NCBI GenBank assembly: GCA_029245865.1
Contig: JAQWOM010000015.1
Coordinates: forward strand, 1 to 64,000
Direction of reading: 5' to 3'
Length of the DNA: 64,000 bases
Source: Planctomycetota bacterium
GTDB taxonomy: Bacteria > Planctomycetota > B15-G4
In this document: piece after piece, positions 10,391-18,604 of the stretch
Position numbering within the stretch: the stretch's first letter is position 1
Layout: each line of letters begins with the position of its first letter
Made by a program: the position numbers and the translations under genes
The notes under the pieces: model-generated
What the model saw: only the letters and a program-made list of their open reading frames with translations
Databases searched by the model: none
What the model was told of the DNA's origin: nothing

Positions 10391-11215
10391 CTAGTCGACT
10401 GGGCTGACCTCATCTTCCTGGCGTAAGGCGATTTGCCGGTGATAGATGTCGGACATGGCCTCGTCGAACAGTGCGTCGGAAGCCTTTGTGGGATTGGGAT
10501 CCACTCCGTTTCTTGACGCTTCGCCCAACTCCTCTTCGGTGAAGCTGAACTTGGCCATGACATCGGCCAGGCGTAGCCTGAGCACGTCGCGCACTTTGCT
10601 GAGGCGCCTGCTGATGGTGGGTTCGCTGACTCCGAGGCTAGCAGCGACGTCTTTACCGCTTTTCCCGTCAAAAACGCGCATGCGGTAGACGGAGAAGTCC
10701 ATGAAGTCGATTTCTCTCTCGACCATGCGGATGGCCGCCTCGACCTTGGCGTCAAAGACCGCCTGCTCGTAACGTCCACCAGGTGAAGGTCCGTCGTGGG
10801 TTGTGGCCCAAGCTTCGTCAAGTTCGACGGGCTTCTGGCCAGCTCCCCTCTTGAGGGCCATACGGCGATCGATCTCTCCATAGAGGGTGTGCTTGGCAAT
10901 GGCGAGGAGCCAAGTCGAGAAGCGGGCACCTTTGTTGGGGTCGTGTCGGTCGATGGAGTGAGAGAGGGCTGCAAGAGTCTCCTGGGAGACATCTTCAACG
11001 GTTTCGAATCCGATGCGCCCGCCGCCCCACTTGTGCAGTTGGGTTCGCAGAATGGGGCCAAAGGTCTCCCAGAGCTCGAACCAGGCTGCTGGGTCCCGAG
11101 CACGGAGCCGGCCAATAAATCCAGTGGTGAGATTGCTCAGCATGATCGGCTGATTGTAGGGCATCTGGTGAGGGCTATGGGGGGGCGCCGTCATTTCGCC
11201 ATGAAGCATTTTCAT
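10391..11215 (-). CDS. ECF-like RNA polymerase sigma factor
   Basis: A 274-residue sigma-70 family protein with only regions 2 and 4. Region 2 spans about residues 40-105 (ARDPAAWFELWETFGPIL, then VEDVSQETLAAL and RFSTWLLAIAKHTLYGEID). Region 4 spans about 165-215, with a helix-turn-helix in GKDVAASLGVSEPTISRRLS. A C-terminal tail of about 50 residues follows region 4 and may be where the kinase partner acts. The gene is immediately upstream of the kinase, in the same frame, separated only by a TAG stop. The start is uncertain: ATG 11215 or the ATG 72 nt further in (MLSNLTTGFIG), neither with a good ribosome-binding site. Family membership is clear, target promoters are unknown. Confidence 0.88.
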   Translation of the reverse strand: MKMLHGEMTAPPHSPHQMPYNQPIMLSNLTTGFIGRLRARDPAAWFELWETFGPILRTQLHKWGGGRIGFETVEDVSQETLAALSHSIDRHDPNKGARFSTWLLAIAKHTLYGEIDRRMALKRGAGQKPVELDEAWATTHDGPSPGGRYEQAVFDAKVEAAIRMVEREIDFMDFSVYRMRVFDGKSGKDVAASLGVSEPTISRRLSKVRDVLRLRLADVMAKFSFTEEELGEASRNGVDPNPTKASDALFDEAMSDIYHRQIALRQEDEVSPVD

Positions 11216-11311
11216 AGAGATGAAAGTGCGCGGAGGACTTACCCAAGAACATCACGAATGGGGCCCAAATAGGGCCTGACATCAACAATCCCTAGGGAAA
11301 GGAACAATCTC

Positions 11312-12244
11312 ATGGCCGGTATCTTCAAGACTTTGATCCGCGTTGGCGTCATTACGGCCGCCAGCGCCGGTGTTGCCGTGCTGATCGCCGGCCCACACCG
11401 AGCAGCAGCGCTCGCAAACCAGGCTCGCGAGCACATCATGACGCAAATCGACGAGAGCATCGAAGACCCTGTCGCGCTTCGATCGCAGCTCAGAGACCTT
11501 GAGCGCGAGTATCCGGGAAAGATTGCCCAGGTGCGCGGTGACCTTGCCGAACTACGGTCCCAATCAAAGCAGTTAGAGCGTGACCGCGCAGTTTCTGAGC
11601 GTGTCGTAGCACTTGCCGATCGCGACCTGAGTGTCATCCGGCCGATGCTTGAAGAAGCAGATGTGTCGCAAGTGCAAAAGGTCGCTTATGGAAGCCCCAG
11701 CAACACAGTCAGTGTGCGCTTTGACAACCATGTCTATACGCTCGACCAGGCGCGGAGCAAGGCCGACAAGATTGCACACACAAGAGTGGCTTATGCAAAC
11801 CGTGCGGCAGATGCTGCACACGATTTGGTCTACCTGGCACAGCAGGAGCAGCGACTGGCTGATTTGCTCACGCAGCTCGAATCTGAACGGACCCAGTTCC
11901 AGTCGCAGCTGTGGCAACTGGACCGTCAGGTCGATGCGATCGCGCGTAACGAGAAGTTGATCGAGATGCTCGAGAAGCGGAAGAAGACAATCGAGGAATG
12001 CAGCCGGTATGAGGTCGCGAGTCTCGACCATATTGTCACCAAGCTGGATGCCGTGAGAGCTCGCCAGCAAGCCGAGCTTGACGTTCTCACGGGGCAAGAT
12101 GGAGCGGTCAACTACGAAGAAGTCGCTCGGATGCAACTGGGCACAGAGCAAGGGGTTATCCGTTCTGCTCCCATGGCCGAGGGATTCTCTACGCAAGATC
12201 TCGTTTACATGACCGACGAGGCTCCCACGCCGCTGATGCGCTGA
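11312..12244 (+). CDS. Membrane-anchored coiled-coil protein of unknown function
   Basis: 310 residues. A hydrophobic segment at about 8-28 (LIRVGVITAASAGVAVLIAG) could be a signal anchor. Most of the rest is heptad-rich helix (about 40-110 and 140-260), for example LRDLEREYPGKIAQVRGDLAELR in fragments and QRLADLLTQLESERTQFQSQ. The region between (about 115-140) is short and non-helical. The ATG has AAGGAA 9 nt upstream. It is divergent from the sigma factor with 96 bp between them, so it is a natural candidate target of that sigma factor, but this is inference. PspA-like overall architecture was considered, but there is no specific motif match. Confidence 0.7.
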   Translation: MAGIFKTLIRVGVITAASAGVAVLIAGPHRAAALANQAREHIMTQIDESIEDPVALRSQLRDLEREYPGKIAQVRGDLAELRSQSKQLERDRAVSERVVALADRDLSVIRPMLEEADVSQVQKVAYGSPSNTVSVRFDNHVYTLDQARSKADKIAHTRVAYANRAADAAHDLVYLAQQEQRLADLLTQLESERTQFQSQLWQLDRQVDAIARNEKLIEMLEKRKKTIEECSRYEVASLDHIVTKLDAVRARQQAELDVLTGQDGAVNYEEVARMQLGTEQGVIRSAPMAEGFSTQDLVYMTDEAPTPLMR

Positions 12245-12272
12245 AGGGCCCTTTCGAGATTCTTGGCGAGGG

Positions 12273-12307
12273 CTCCGCCGTGCACAGATTGTTTGTGCGC
12301 GGCGGAG
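12273..12307 (+). terminator. 13-bp stem-loop after the coiled-coil gene
   Basis: CTCCGCCGTGCAC (12273-12285) pairs with GTGCGCGGCGGAG (12295-12307) with one G-U pair and a 9-nt loop. It starts about 28 bp past the stop codon. No T-run follows, so this is either a factor-assisted terminator or a 3' stabilising structure. The remaining bases up to the next gene show nothing else recognisable. Confidence 0.5.
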
Positions 12308-12471
12308 TCATCAATTCAGGACTCTGGCGGCGACTCGAAGTCTTCCAGTTCTCCCTTGAGGCCGGATTCTGCTCCGCCAGCTTGGCGTGCATGAAGACTT
12401 TGCGTACAACCGTCGTCAGGTCGTTTCGCAGCGACCGCTCTGCCGACGATGTCTCTTGAGACGAAAGTGCC

Positions 12472-13032
12472 GTGAACGTTACTGCCACCAAATTGGACGG
12501 AGTTGTGTTCATCGAGCCAAAGGTCTTTCGAGATCCGCGCGGTTTTTTTCTGCAGACCTACAGCATGGACCAGTATCGGGAGGCAGGTATCAGCCTTCCA
12601 TTTGTTCAAGACAACCACAGTCGCTCGGTGCGCGGAACATTGCGAGGCCTGCACGCCCAATGGCGCAAACCCCAGGGCAAGTTGGTGCGCTGCCTTCAGG
12701 GTGAAATTTACGACGTCGCCGTAGACATGCGCCGCGGGTCGCCTACTCACGGAGAGTGGGTCGGCATTTCACTCTCTGCCGAAAACTTCATGCAGATCTA
12801 TGTACCTCCGGGTTATTTACATGGCTTTGTCGTGGTAAGTGAAACAGCCGAGGTCGAGTACAAAGTCACCGATCTTTATGACCCGGGCTATGAAATCGGC
12901 GTGCGTTGGAATGACCCTGCCATTGGGGTCGAGTGGCCCGTGACCGACTGCATTCTCTCTGACAAGGATGCAGAAGCGCCTATGCTTGCCGATCTGCCGG
13001 ACGAGTTTACGCCTGAGTACACCGCTGACTGA
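12472..13032 (+). CDS. rfbC: dTDP-4-dehydrorhamnose 3,5-epimerase (RfbC)
   Basis: A cytosolic cupin-fold enzyme that converts dTDP-4-dehydro-6-deoxyglucose to the 4-dehydro-L-rhamnose isomer for dTDP-L-rhamnose. Its 186 residues match the family length. Signatures are FRDPRGFFLQTY, DNHSRS, GTLRGLHAQW with catalytic His61, KLVRCLQGEIYDVAVDMR, and IYVPPGYLHGF. The conserved catalytic Tyr is at about 130 (VEYKVTDLYDP). The GTG start has only a weak upstream purine stretch. The other rhamnose-pathway genes (rfbA, B, D) are not in the window, so this is a lone copy or a relative acting on another sugar nucleotide. Confidence 0.93.
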   Translation: MNVTATKLDGVVFIEPKVFRDPRGFFLQTYSMDQYREAGISLPFVQDNHSRSVRGTLRGLHAQWRKPQGKLVRCLQGEIYDVAVDMRRGSPTHGEWVGISLSAENFMQIYVPPGYLHGFVVVSETAEVEYKVTDLYDPGYEIGVRWNDPAIGVEWPVTDCILSDKDAEAPMLADLPDEFTPEYTAD

Positions 13033-13081
13033 GGGGCGGGCTCGGCGAACTGACGGTGCCCTTTGAAGGAAAGGTCCTGAT

Positions 13082-14473
13082 ATGGAGTTCAAGCAGTTCT
13101 ATCTGGATTGCCTCGCGCACGCGTCCTATTTGGTGGGTGATGAAGGGGTGTGTGCCATCATCGACCCTCAGCGTGACGTCGAGCAGTACCTGGAAGAGGC
13201 CCGGTCACGTGGACTTGAGATTCGCCACATCATCGAGACCCATTTGCATGCGGACTTTGTTTCGGGCCACGTCGAGTTGGCGCGGCGCACGGGGGCGAGC
13301 ATTCACATCGGTTGTCATGCCGCGGTGGATTATCCGCACCGCGCGATGGTTGATGGTGAAGAGCTCCGGCTCGGTGGGGTGAAGCTTCGCTTTCTCGAAA
13401 CTCCAGGGCATACGCCTGAGAGCATGTGCGTACTCGTGTTTGAGGATGCTCAAAGTGACTCGGCTTCGCTCATTTTGACCGGGGATACCTTGTTCATAGG
13501 CGACGTAGGTCGTCCCGACCTTGCAGGCAGCCAAGGGCGATCATCTGAAGAGATGGCCGGGATGATGTATGACAGCCTGCGCGAGAAGATTTTGCCGCTC
13601 GCGGACGACGTGGAGGTCTTTCCCGGGCACGGCGCGGGCTCTGCATGCGGAAAGAACATTTCCAGTGCACTCTCGTGCACCGTGGGCCATCAGCGTGCGA
13701 CCAACTATGCGCTGCAGGATATGGACAAGGCGTCCTTCATCTCACTGCTGACAGAGGGACTGGCATCCGCGCCGGGGTACTTTGCAAATAGCTCTGAGAT
13801 GAATCGCCAGGGCGCGCCCCCCTTGTCGGAATTGGCAAAGCCTGAGGCTCTGTCACCCGATGCGCTGGAGGCGCTTGTCACAAGCGGAGCTTGGATTCTT
13901 GACGTGCGGGATGCCTCCGTATTTGGCGCAGGGCATGTTCGAGGTGCAGTGAATATTGGCCTCGGAGGGCGGTTTGCTTCATGGGTCGGCGCCCTGGTGC
14001 CAGCCAGAACACGTCTCGTTCTTATCGCGGATCAAGACAATGCGATCGACGAGGCTGTGATGCGCTTGGCTCGCGTGGGTTACGACGATGTGGTGGGATT
14101 CCTTGCAGGCGGATTCAAATCTTGGCGTGATTCGGGGCGTGAAGTCTCCAACCTTTCCCAACTGAGTACGACAGAGTTGAGTGCGCGCTTGCGAGGCGGT
14201 CTTGCGGTTCTCGATGTGCGGCGACTTCCGGAATTCGAGAATGGGCATGTCCCCGGAGCCTCCAGAATTCAAGTGGAAGAACTCCAGAATCGACTGACAG
14301 AACTCGACCCGGACTCTGAACTTGCTGTGATCTGTCAGACGGGTTACCGCTCCAGCGCGGCTGCCAGCCTTCTGGAGCGGGCGGGTTTTCGCACCTTGCA
14401 CAACGTGGTCGGTGGAACGGCCGATTGGATCGAGAAAGGGCATCCCACAGAGTCCGAAGCGGTGTCCTCGTGA
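13082..14473 (+). CDS. Persulfide dioxygenase-like metallo-beta-lactamase with two rhodanese domains
   Basis: 463 residues. The N-terminal metallo-beta-lactamase domain (about 1-215) has the iron-site pattern THLHADFVSGH (His54, His56, Asp58, His63), ETPGHTP (His110), LTGDTLFIGDVGR (Asp135) and FPGHGAGS, as in ETHE1/SdoA-type persulfide dioxygenases. Rhodanese 1 (about 255-355) lacks the catalytic Cys: the loop reads IADQDNAID, so it should be inactive. Rhodanese 2 (about 365-455) has an intact loop ICQTGYRS with Cys418. The expected role is oxidation or transfer of glutathione persulfide sulfur in the cytosol, in sulfide detoxification. The ATG start has GAAGGAAAGG upstream. It follows rfbC by 49 bp but is functionally unrelated. 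Confidence 0.9.
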   Translation: MEFKQFYLDCLAHASYLVGDEGVCAIIDPQRDVEQYLEEARSRGLEIRHIIETHLHADFVSGHVELARRTGASIHIGCHAAVDYPHRAMVDGEELRLGGVKLRFLETPGHTPESMCVLVFEDAQSDSASLILTGDTLFIGDVGRPDLAGSQGRSSEEMAGMMYDSLREKILPLADDVEVFPGHGAGSACGKNISSALSCTVGHQRATNYALQDMDKASFISLLTEGLASAPGYFANSSEMNRQGAPPLSELAKPEALSPDALEALVTSGAWILDVRDASVFGAGHVRGAVNIGLGGRFASWVGALVPARTRLVLIADQDNAIDEAVMRLARVGYDDVVGFLAGGFKSWRDSGREVSNLSQLSTTELSARLRGGLAVLDVRRLPEFENGHVPGASRIQVEELQNRLTELDPDSELAVICQTGYRSSAAASLLERAGFRTLHNVVGGTADWIEKGHPTESEAVSS

Positions 14474-14508
14474 CATGCGCTGGCCGTCATCTAGCTGGGT
14501 GATTCACG

Positions 14509-15291
14509 ATGTGTACGGTGAGCTTTCTTCCTCTGGTTGGTGGCGCCTATTTACTGGGGACCAATCGGGATGAAAGCCCAGTGCGAGGGCATGCTCGGCC
14601 ACCGGCTGTGTTTCAAGGACCGGAAGGTCGCTCGATCATGCCGCTCGACCCCGATGCAGGCGGGACCTGGATTCGTGTGGACGAGTACGGGCGTAGCCTC
14701 TGTATTTTGAACGGTGATCAGCCCGTTGTGCCTCCACCTTCGGAGGCGCCGAGTCGCGGCACACTTGTGCTTGAGTTGAGCGAATGCGCGACGTTGACCG
14801 AAATGCATCACCTTCTCAAGGGACGTCACGCGGACGGCTTACTCGCCCAGAGAGCATTCAAGCTGTTAATCGCTGAACTCGGAGCAAATGGCCTGTCGGC
14901 AACGGCGGCACTGATCGAGTGGAATGGGCGTGACGTGCCGCGCTTATGGCCCTTGGAGGGGCCGTGCGTTCTCGTGTCGAGCGCATTCGATCCGGCAGGA
15001 GTCTCTGCATATCGTCAGAGCACGTTTTCTTGCCTGTCGTCCATGCCGACCACAGATCCGGACGCACTCGCCGCTGCGCAATCACTCTGGCACGCATCTC
15101 ATGCAGAGGACGAGCCGGGAGGGGGCACTCTTTCGGTTTGTATGCATCGGGAGGAAGCTTCCACGGTCAGTTTCACAGCTGTGCGTGTTGACGCACATCG
15201 CGTGCAGATGACTTACCAGGCAGGCGCTCCATGCGAAGGTGCGAGACCAGTCAGTGTCTTCTTGGACACGAGGGGTTCTCGACGCCGCTGA
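14509..15291 (+). CDS. NRDE/TANGO2 family protein
   Basis: 260 residues starting MCTVSF with the family-defining TNRDES motif at residues 18-23. GGTWIRVDEYGRSLCILNGD follows near 48-67. Cys2 directly after the initiator Met is conserved in this family, which adopts an N-terminal-nucleophile hydrolase-like fold. Eukaryotic TANGO2/HRG-9 has been linked to heme trafficking, and the bacterial role is not established. The gene stands between the persulfide dioxygenase and a convergent VCBS gene, whose stop lies only 11 bp away. Confidence 0.85.
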   Translation: MCTVSFLPLVGGAYLLGTNRDESPVRGHARPPAVFQGPEGRSIMPLDPDAGGTWIRVDEYGRSLCILNGDQPVVPPPSEAPSRGTLVLELSECATLTEMHHLLKGRHADGLLAQRAFKLLIAELGANGLSATAALIEWNGRDVPRLWPLEGPCVLVSSAFDPAGVSAYRQSTFSCLSSMPTTDPDALAAAQSLWHASHAEDEPGGGTLSVCMHREEASTVSFTAVRVDAHRVQMTYQAGAPCEGARPVSVFLDTRGSRRR

Positions 15292-15302
15292 GTCAGCACA
15301 GG

Positions 15303-16991
15303 TCATGGGCGCGCAACGAGCAGCCATGCGCTGTGGTTGGAGTCCGATGTTTTTCCGGTCAGAGTGATGTCGCTGAGTCCGTTGCCGTCGACATCGAGAA
15401 CGCGGAGACTCGTTAGCTCGACGCAATCTAGGTCTGCCTGGAAGACGGGTTGTTTACCGACCGTTGCCGCGCGAAGAGCCTCTCCCGAAGAGAAGTCAGT
15501 CGCCACCAAAGTTTCCAGTGAGATCGTGCGCGTCGCCCCGTCCTGCATGGTGTCCATGTCGCGGAGAAGGAATGTTTCCAGAAGGTCATCCGGCCGAGTG
15601 GACACGATTCGGTCCTCGATGGACGGCGGGAGGTCGTCTGGCACAGCTTCGGCGAATACAGAGAGCCTGGGCGATTCAGGGCCGTCATCAATCAAGTCGA
15701 CGATGCCTGTCGCCTCGCCTGTCGCAGTCAGTCGGAGGCGTTTCGCAGGAGCCGGGTCCTTTTTCTCAGATTCTTCTCGGACATCTGCTGCAAACGACAA
15801 GAGGCCGGGGATCTCAAGCCTTAAGCGAGATCGCCGAGAGGGTGACTTGCTGAATGTTCCGCCGGAGTTGTCATACGAGTAGATGTCGAAGTCGAGCACT
15901 CCCGGTATGACGAGTCGCCGCAGAACCTGTCCCATCGTAATTTTTGGCCCACGGATCACCTGAAGTTCAGGCCTTTCGTCACCTGCCACGTCGCGCAGCA
16001 AGAAATGCATGACGTTTCCACTGACCTTGAGTAACTGATCTGGCGTTCGATCCATGTCGCCTTCAGAGCCATTGAGAAAGACTCGAAAGACGCCGTCTGT
16101 ATGCAGGACAAGGTCATGCGGTGGGACCCCGTCGAGATTTTCGACGCGCCATGTCAGGCCGTCGTCGAGAGTTCCCAGCAGGTTGTCGAAGTCAATTCCA
16201 AACGTATCCGCTACCGAGCCAGGCTCTTGGGATTCCAACGCAATCTTCCAGGTCGCTTCGGATAAAAATTCCGGCTGCGCGAGGTAGAACTGCACGACAT
16301 TGTCGGATTCGGCGACGAGGTCTTGCATACCGTCACCATTGATGTCGCGCAGCTTGAACCAGGGAATCCGAACCAATTGTTGGAATTGGCCGTCGACCCG
16401 ACCTGGATTTCCAAAGCGTTGGTCTACATCCACTTCGCAAGCTAACTGTATGGGGGCCTCGAGTTTGTCGCGACTGGGCATTCGATAGATGCGATAGCCA
16501 CCGGCTCCGGGAATCACGATGTCGGCGAGCCCATCTTCGTCGATGTCTTGGGCAAATGGCACCCGATGCACTCCACGCGGGAGTGCTGCTTTTGCATTTT
16601 CCAGCAAGGTCACTCCTTCGGTGAAGGAGCCCTCGGACAGCCGGTGCACCGTGAGTTTTTGTGCGTCTGTGAGCAGTAGCAACTCGTGCTTTTTATCTGA
16701 GTCGATGTCGGCAACTTGCCACCCGATACGTGGAGAACTCCATTCGATCGTGGCGTCAGGCTCCGGCGGGTAAGTGCCGGTCGGCTTCATGAGGTGTATT
16801 GAAAGTCCGGAACGACCGACTCGCACGAAGTCGAGCGCTCCGTCTCCATTCATGTCGAGCATTTGAAGGTGCTCTTCGCCGTCGAGTTTCACCTCGCTGA
16901 GAACGAAGTCCACCTTGCCTGAATGTACGGCTTCAGTCTGAGCGCTTGGTGCGAGCGCGATCATGGTGAGCACGATGAACAGTGTTGTCAT
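15303..16991 (-). CDS. Secreted VCBS/FG-GAP repeat protein
   Basis: 562 residues with a short signal peptide (MTTLFIVLTMIALAPSAQTEA). At least five Ca-binding-like repeats of the form D-x-[ND]-x-D-G are visible, for example DMNGDGALDFV, DIDSDKKHELLLL, DIDEDGLADIV, DINGDGMQDLV and DVDGNGLSDITL. These repeats usually build a beta-propeller in exported proteins. It is the last gene of a five-gene minus-strand operon and overlaps the preceding VCBS gene by 4 bp (ATGA). It is similar in design to its upstream neighbour, so the two may be old duplicates. No enzymatic motif was found. Confidence 0.8.
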   Translation of the reverse strand: MTTLFIVLTMIALAPSAQTEAVHSGKVDFVLSEVKLDGEEHLQMLDMNGDGALDFVRVGRSGLSIHLMKPTGTYPPEPDATIEWSSPRIGWQVADIDSDKKHELLLLTDAQKLTVHRLSEGSFTEGVTLLENAKAALPRGVHRVPFAQDIDEDGLADIVIPGAGGYRIYRMPSRDKLEAPIQLACEVDVDQRFGNPGRVDGQFQQLVRIPWFKLRDINGDGMQDLVAESDNVVQFYLAQPEFLSEATWKIALESQEPGSVADTFGIDFDNLLGTLDDGLTWRVENLDGVPPHDLVLHTDGVFRVFLNGSEGDMDRTPDQLLKVSGNVMHFLLRDVAGDERPELQVIRGPKITMGQVLRRLVIPGVLDFDIYSYDNSGGTFSKSPSRRSRLRLEIPGLLSFAADVREESEKKDPAPAKRLRLTATGEATGIVDLIDDGPESPRLSVFAEAVPDDLPPSIEDRIVSTRPDDLLETFLLRDMDTMQDGATRTISLETLVATDFSSGEALRAATVGKQPVFQADLDCVELTSLRVLDVDGNGLSDITLTGKTSDSNHSAWLLVARP

Positions 16992-18604
16992 CGCGAGTCT
17001 CCCGCGCGTCTTGACAGCAGCAGCGTGACGCCGTTGTCGCGGAAGGACACGACGTCGCCGAGGTCATCGCCGTTCACGTCGCTTGCGTGCAGATCTCGGA
17101 TGTCGCCACGTACTTCGAAGCGTTGCCAGGGGGTTTCGTCGAGTTCCCAACTCTCGCCGGAGAAGAACCCACTTTCCTTGAAAACGCGGTAGATGGCGAT
17201 CTGCCCGGTGAGGTCGACGTCCACGAGATCTGCAATGCCATCCCCGTTGAAGTCTTCGGAAAGCAGTCGGCGACTGATGGCATCCTCGACAGAGTCTTCG
17301 TCGAAACTGATCGGTGGTGGGTCCAGATTGGGTGTGCGAGAAAACCGGGCGTCGCCTTCGCCAAAGAAAGCCATCGTGTTACGGGTGAAGTTGAGGCCGT
17401 CGGCGATTGTGACGAGGTCACCGAGTCCGGGGGCTGCGACTTTTGAAATCACGAGATCCTGAAGGCCATCTCCGTTGATATCTGCAACAGAAGCGCGAAC
17501 GCTCATGCCGCTGAATGTCAGCACTTGATTCGGTGTTTCCGAAAGCAGTTGGCCGCCGTCGTTTTTCATGACGAGAAAGCGAATCGTGATATCGCCTATG
17601 GAGAAGCCGTCACGCGCCTCCCGGAGCCGTACAAGTGCGTCAAGGTCGCCGTCTGCATCTAAGTCATGGAACTCGATGTCGCGTCGCACGTTGTTATGGA
17701 CCATCAGACCCGGGTACTTCTCTGTGCGCACGGGTTCGTGTGGGATGCCTTGGTCTGTTGCAAGGTGAATCCTGAGTGCATTTCCCCCTTTTGTCACCAG
17801 ATCGATGTGACCATCGTTGTTCAGGTCAACAAGTGCAGGGGAGCGAATCTCATGTTCGGCTGACAAGAATGGTGCCCAGGGCAATCGCCCGAATTGACTC
17901 GGGAAAGTGCCGGGGGCCTCTCCCATGGCATCTGCTTTGACGGTCAACCGTCTCGAGCCAACTCGCATTGCGCCATGCGCCCCACTCTTCGAGAGCAGGC
18001 CGCTCATCTGTTCTTCAAGGAGGTCGCATTCGATGGTGTACCCGTCTTCCCCGGGACCCCAGATGGCATATCCCGTAGGCCCGGGAAGCAGGAGAGCATC
18101 GCCGTCGGCGCGCGGTAGAACATAGATCCACTCTTCAAGTTGATCGTTTTCGACGAGATCGAAAAAAAGTGAGGTCTTGATGAGTCGCGCGATGTTGTTC
18201 GCGTAGCCCGCATGCTCGAATGCGTAGGAATAGGCACCACTGCGAGTGATGAAAATAAGTTCGCGACCCGACTCGGGCCGGACATCGGCGAGTGCCCAAC
18301 TGACCACGTCGTTTTTCAGAACCACTACTTTGTCGGGAACAGGGTCGATGAGCCCGTCGGATCGCCAGCGGTGTATGCGAAGTTCACGCCGTCCGTCCTG
18401 CCCCAGGACCGCCAAGATGAGTTCATGGACTCCGTCTCCCTCGATGTCCGTGAAGCGGCCGTTCAAGAGCTTGCCGTCCACCGCGAAGCTGGAATCGACG
18501 TGAGAGATCTCGTCTCGTGGAGGCGCGGTCATGGCGTAGAGATCTGTGGGCCAGGACAGCAGGAGGAGAAGCCAGGAGATTGCGAACACGGACCTGTCGG
18601 TCAC
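16988..18604 (-). CDS. Secreted VCBS/FG-GAP repeat protein
   Basis: 538 residues with an N-terminal signal (FAISWLLLLLSWPTDLYA). Repeats include DIEGDGVHELIL, DLNNDGHIDLV, DLDADGDLDALV, DINGDGLQDLVIS, DFNGDGIADLV and DVNGDDLGDVV, spaced so as to suggest a seven-bladed propeller. It overlaps the PDZ gene before it and the VCBS gene after it by 4 bp each, so all three should be translated together. Unlike typical large FG-GAP adhesins it has no added carbohydrate-binding or sorting domain. Its place behind an ABC exporter-like pair suggests a surface or periplasmic partner, which is inference. Confidence 0.8.
   Translation of the reverse strand: MTDRSVFAISWLLLLLSWPTDLYAMTAPPRDEISHVDSSFAVDGKLLNGRFTDIEGDGVHELILAVLGQDGRRELRIHRWRSDGLIDPVPDKVVVLKNDVVSWALADVRPESGRELIFITRSGAYSYAFEHAGYANNIARLIKTSLFFDLVENDQLEEWIYVLPRADGDALLLPGPTGYAIWGPGEDGYTIECDLLEEQMSGLLSKSGAHGAMRVGSRRLTVKADAMGEAPGTFPSQFGRLPWAPFLSAEHEIRSPALVDLNNDGHIDLVTKGGNALRIHLATDQGIPHEPVRTEKYPGLMVHNNVRRDIEFHDLDADGDLDALVRLREARDGFSIGDITIRFLVMKNDGGQLLSETPNQVLTFSGMSVRASVADINGDGLQDLVISKVAAPGLGDLVTIADGLNFTRNTMAFFGEGDARFSRTPNLDPPPISFDEDSVEDAISRRLLSEDFNGDGIADLVDVDLTGQIAIYRVFKESGFFSGESWELDETPWQRFEVRGDIRDLHASDVNGDDLGDVVSFRDNGVTLLLSRRAGDSR

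Noticed and set aside
13914-14101. First rhodanese domain as a second active sulfurtransferase
   Set aside because: The active-site loop has no Cys, so activity cannot be supported.
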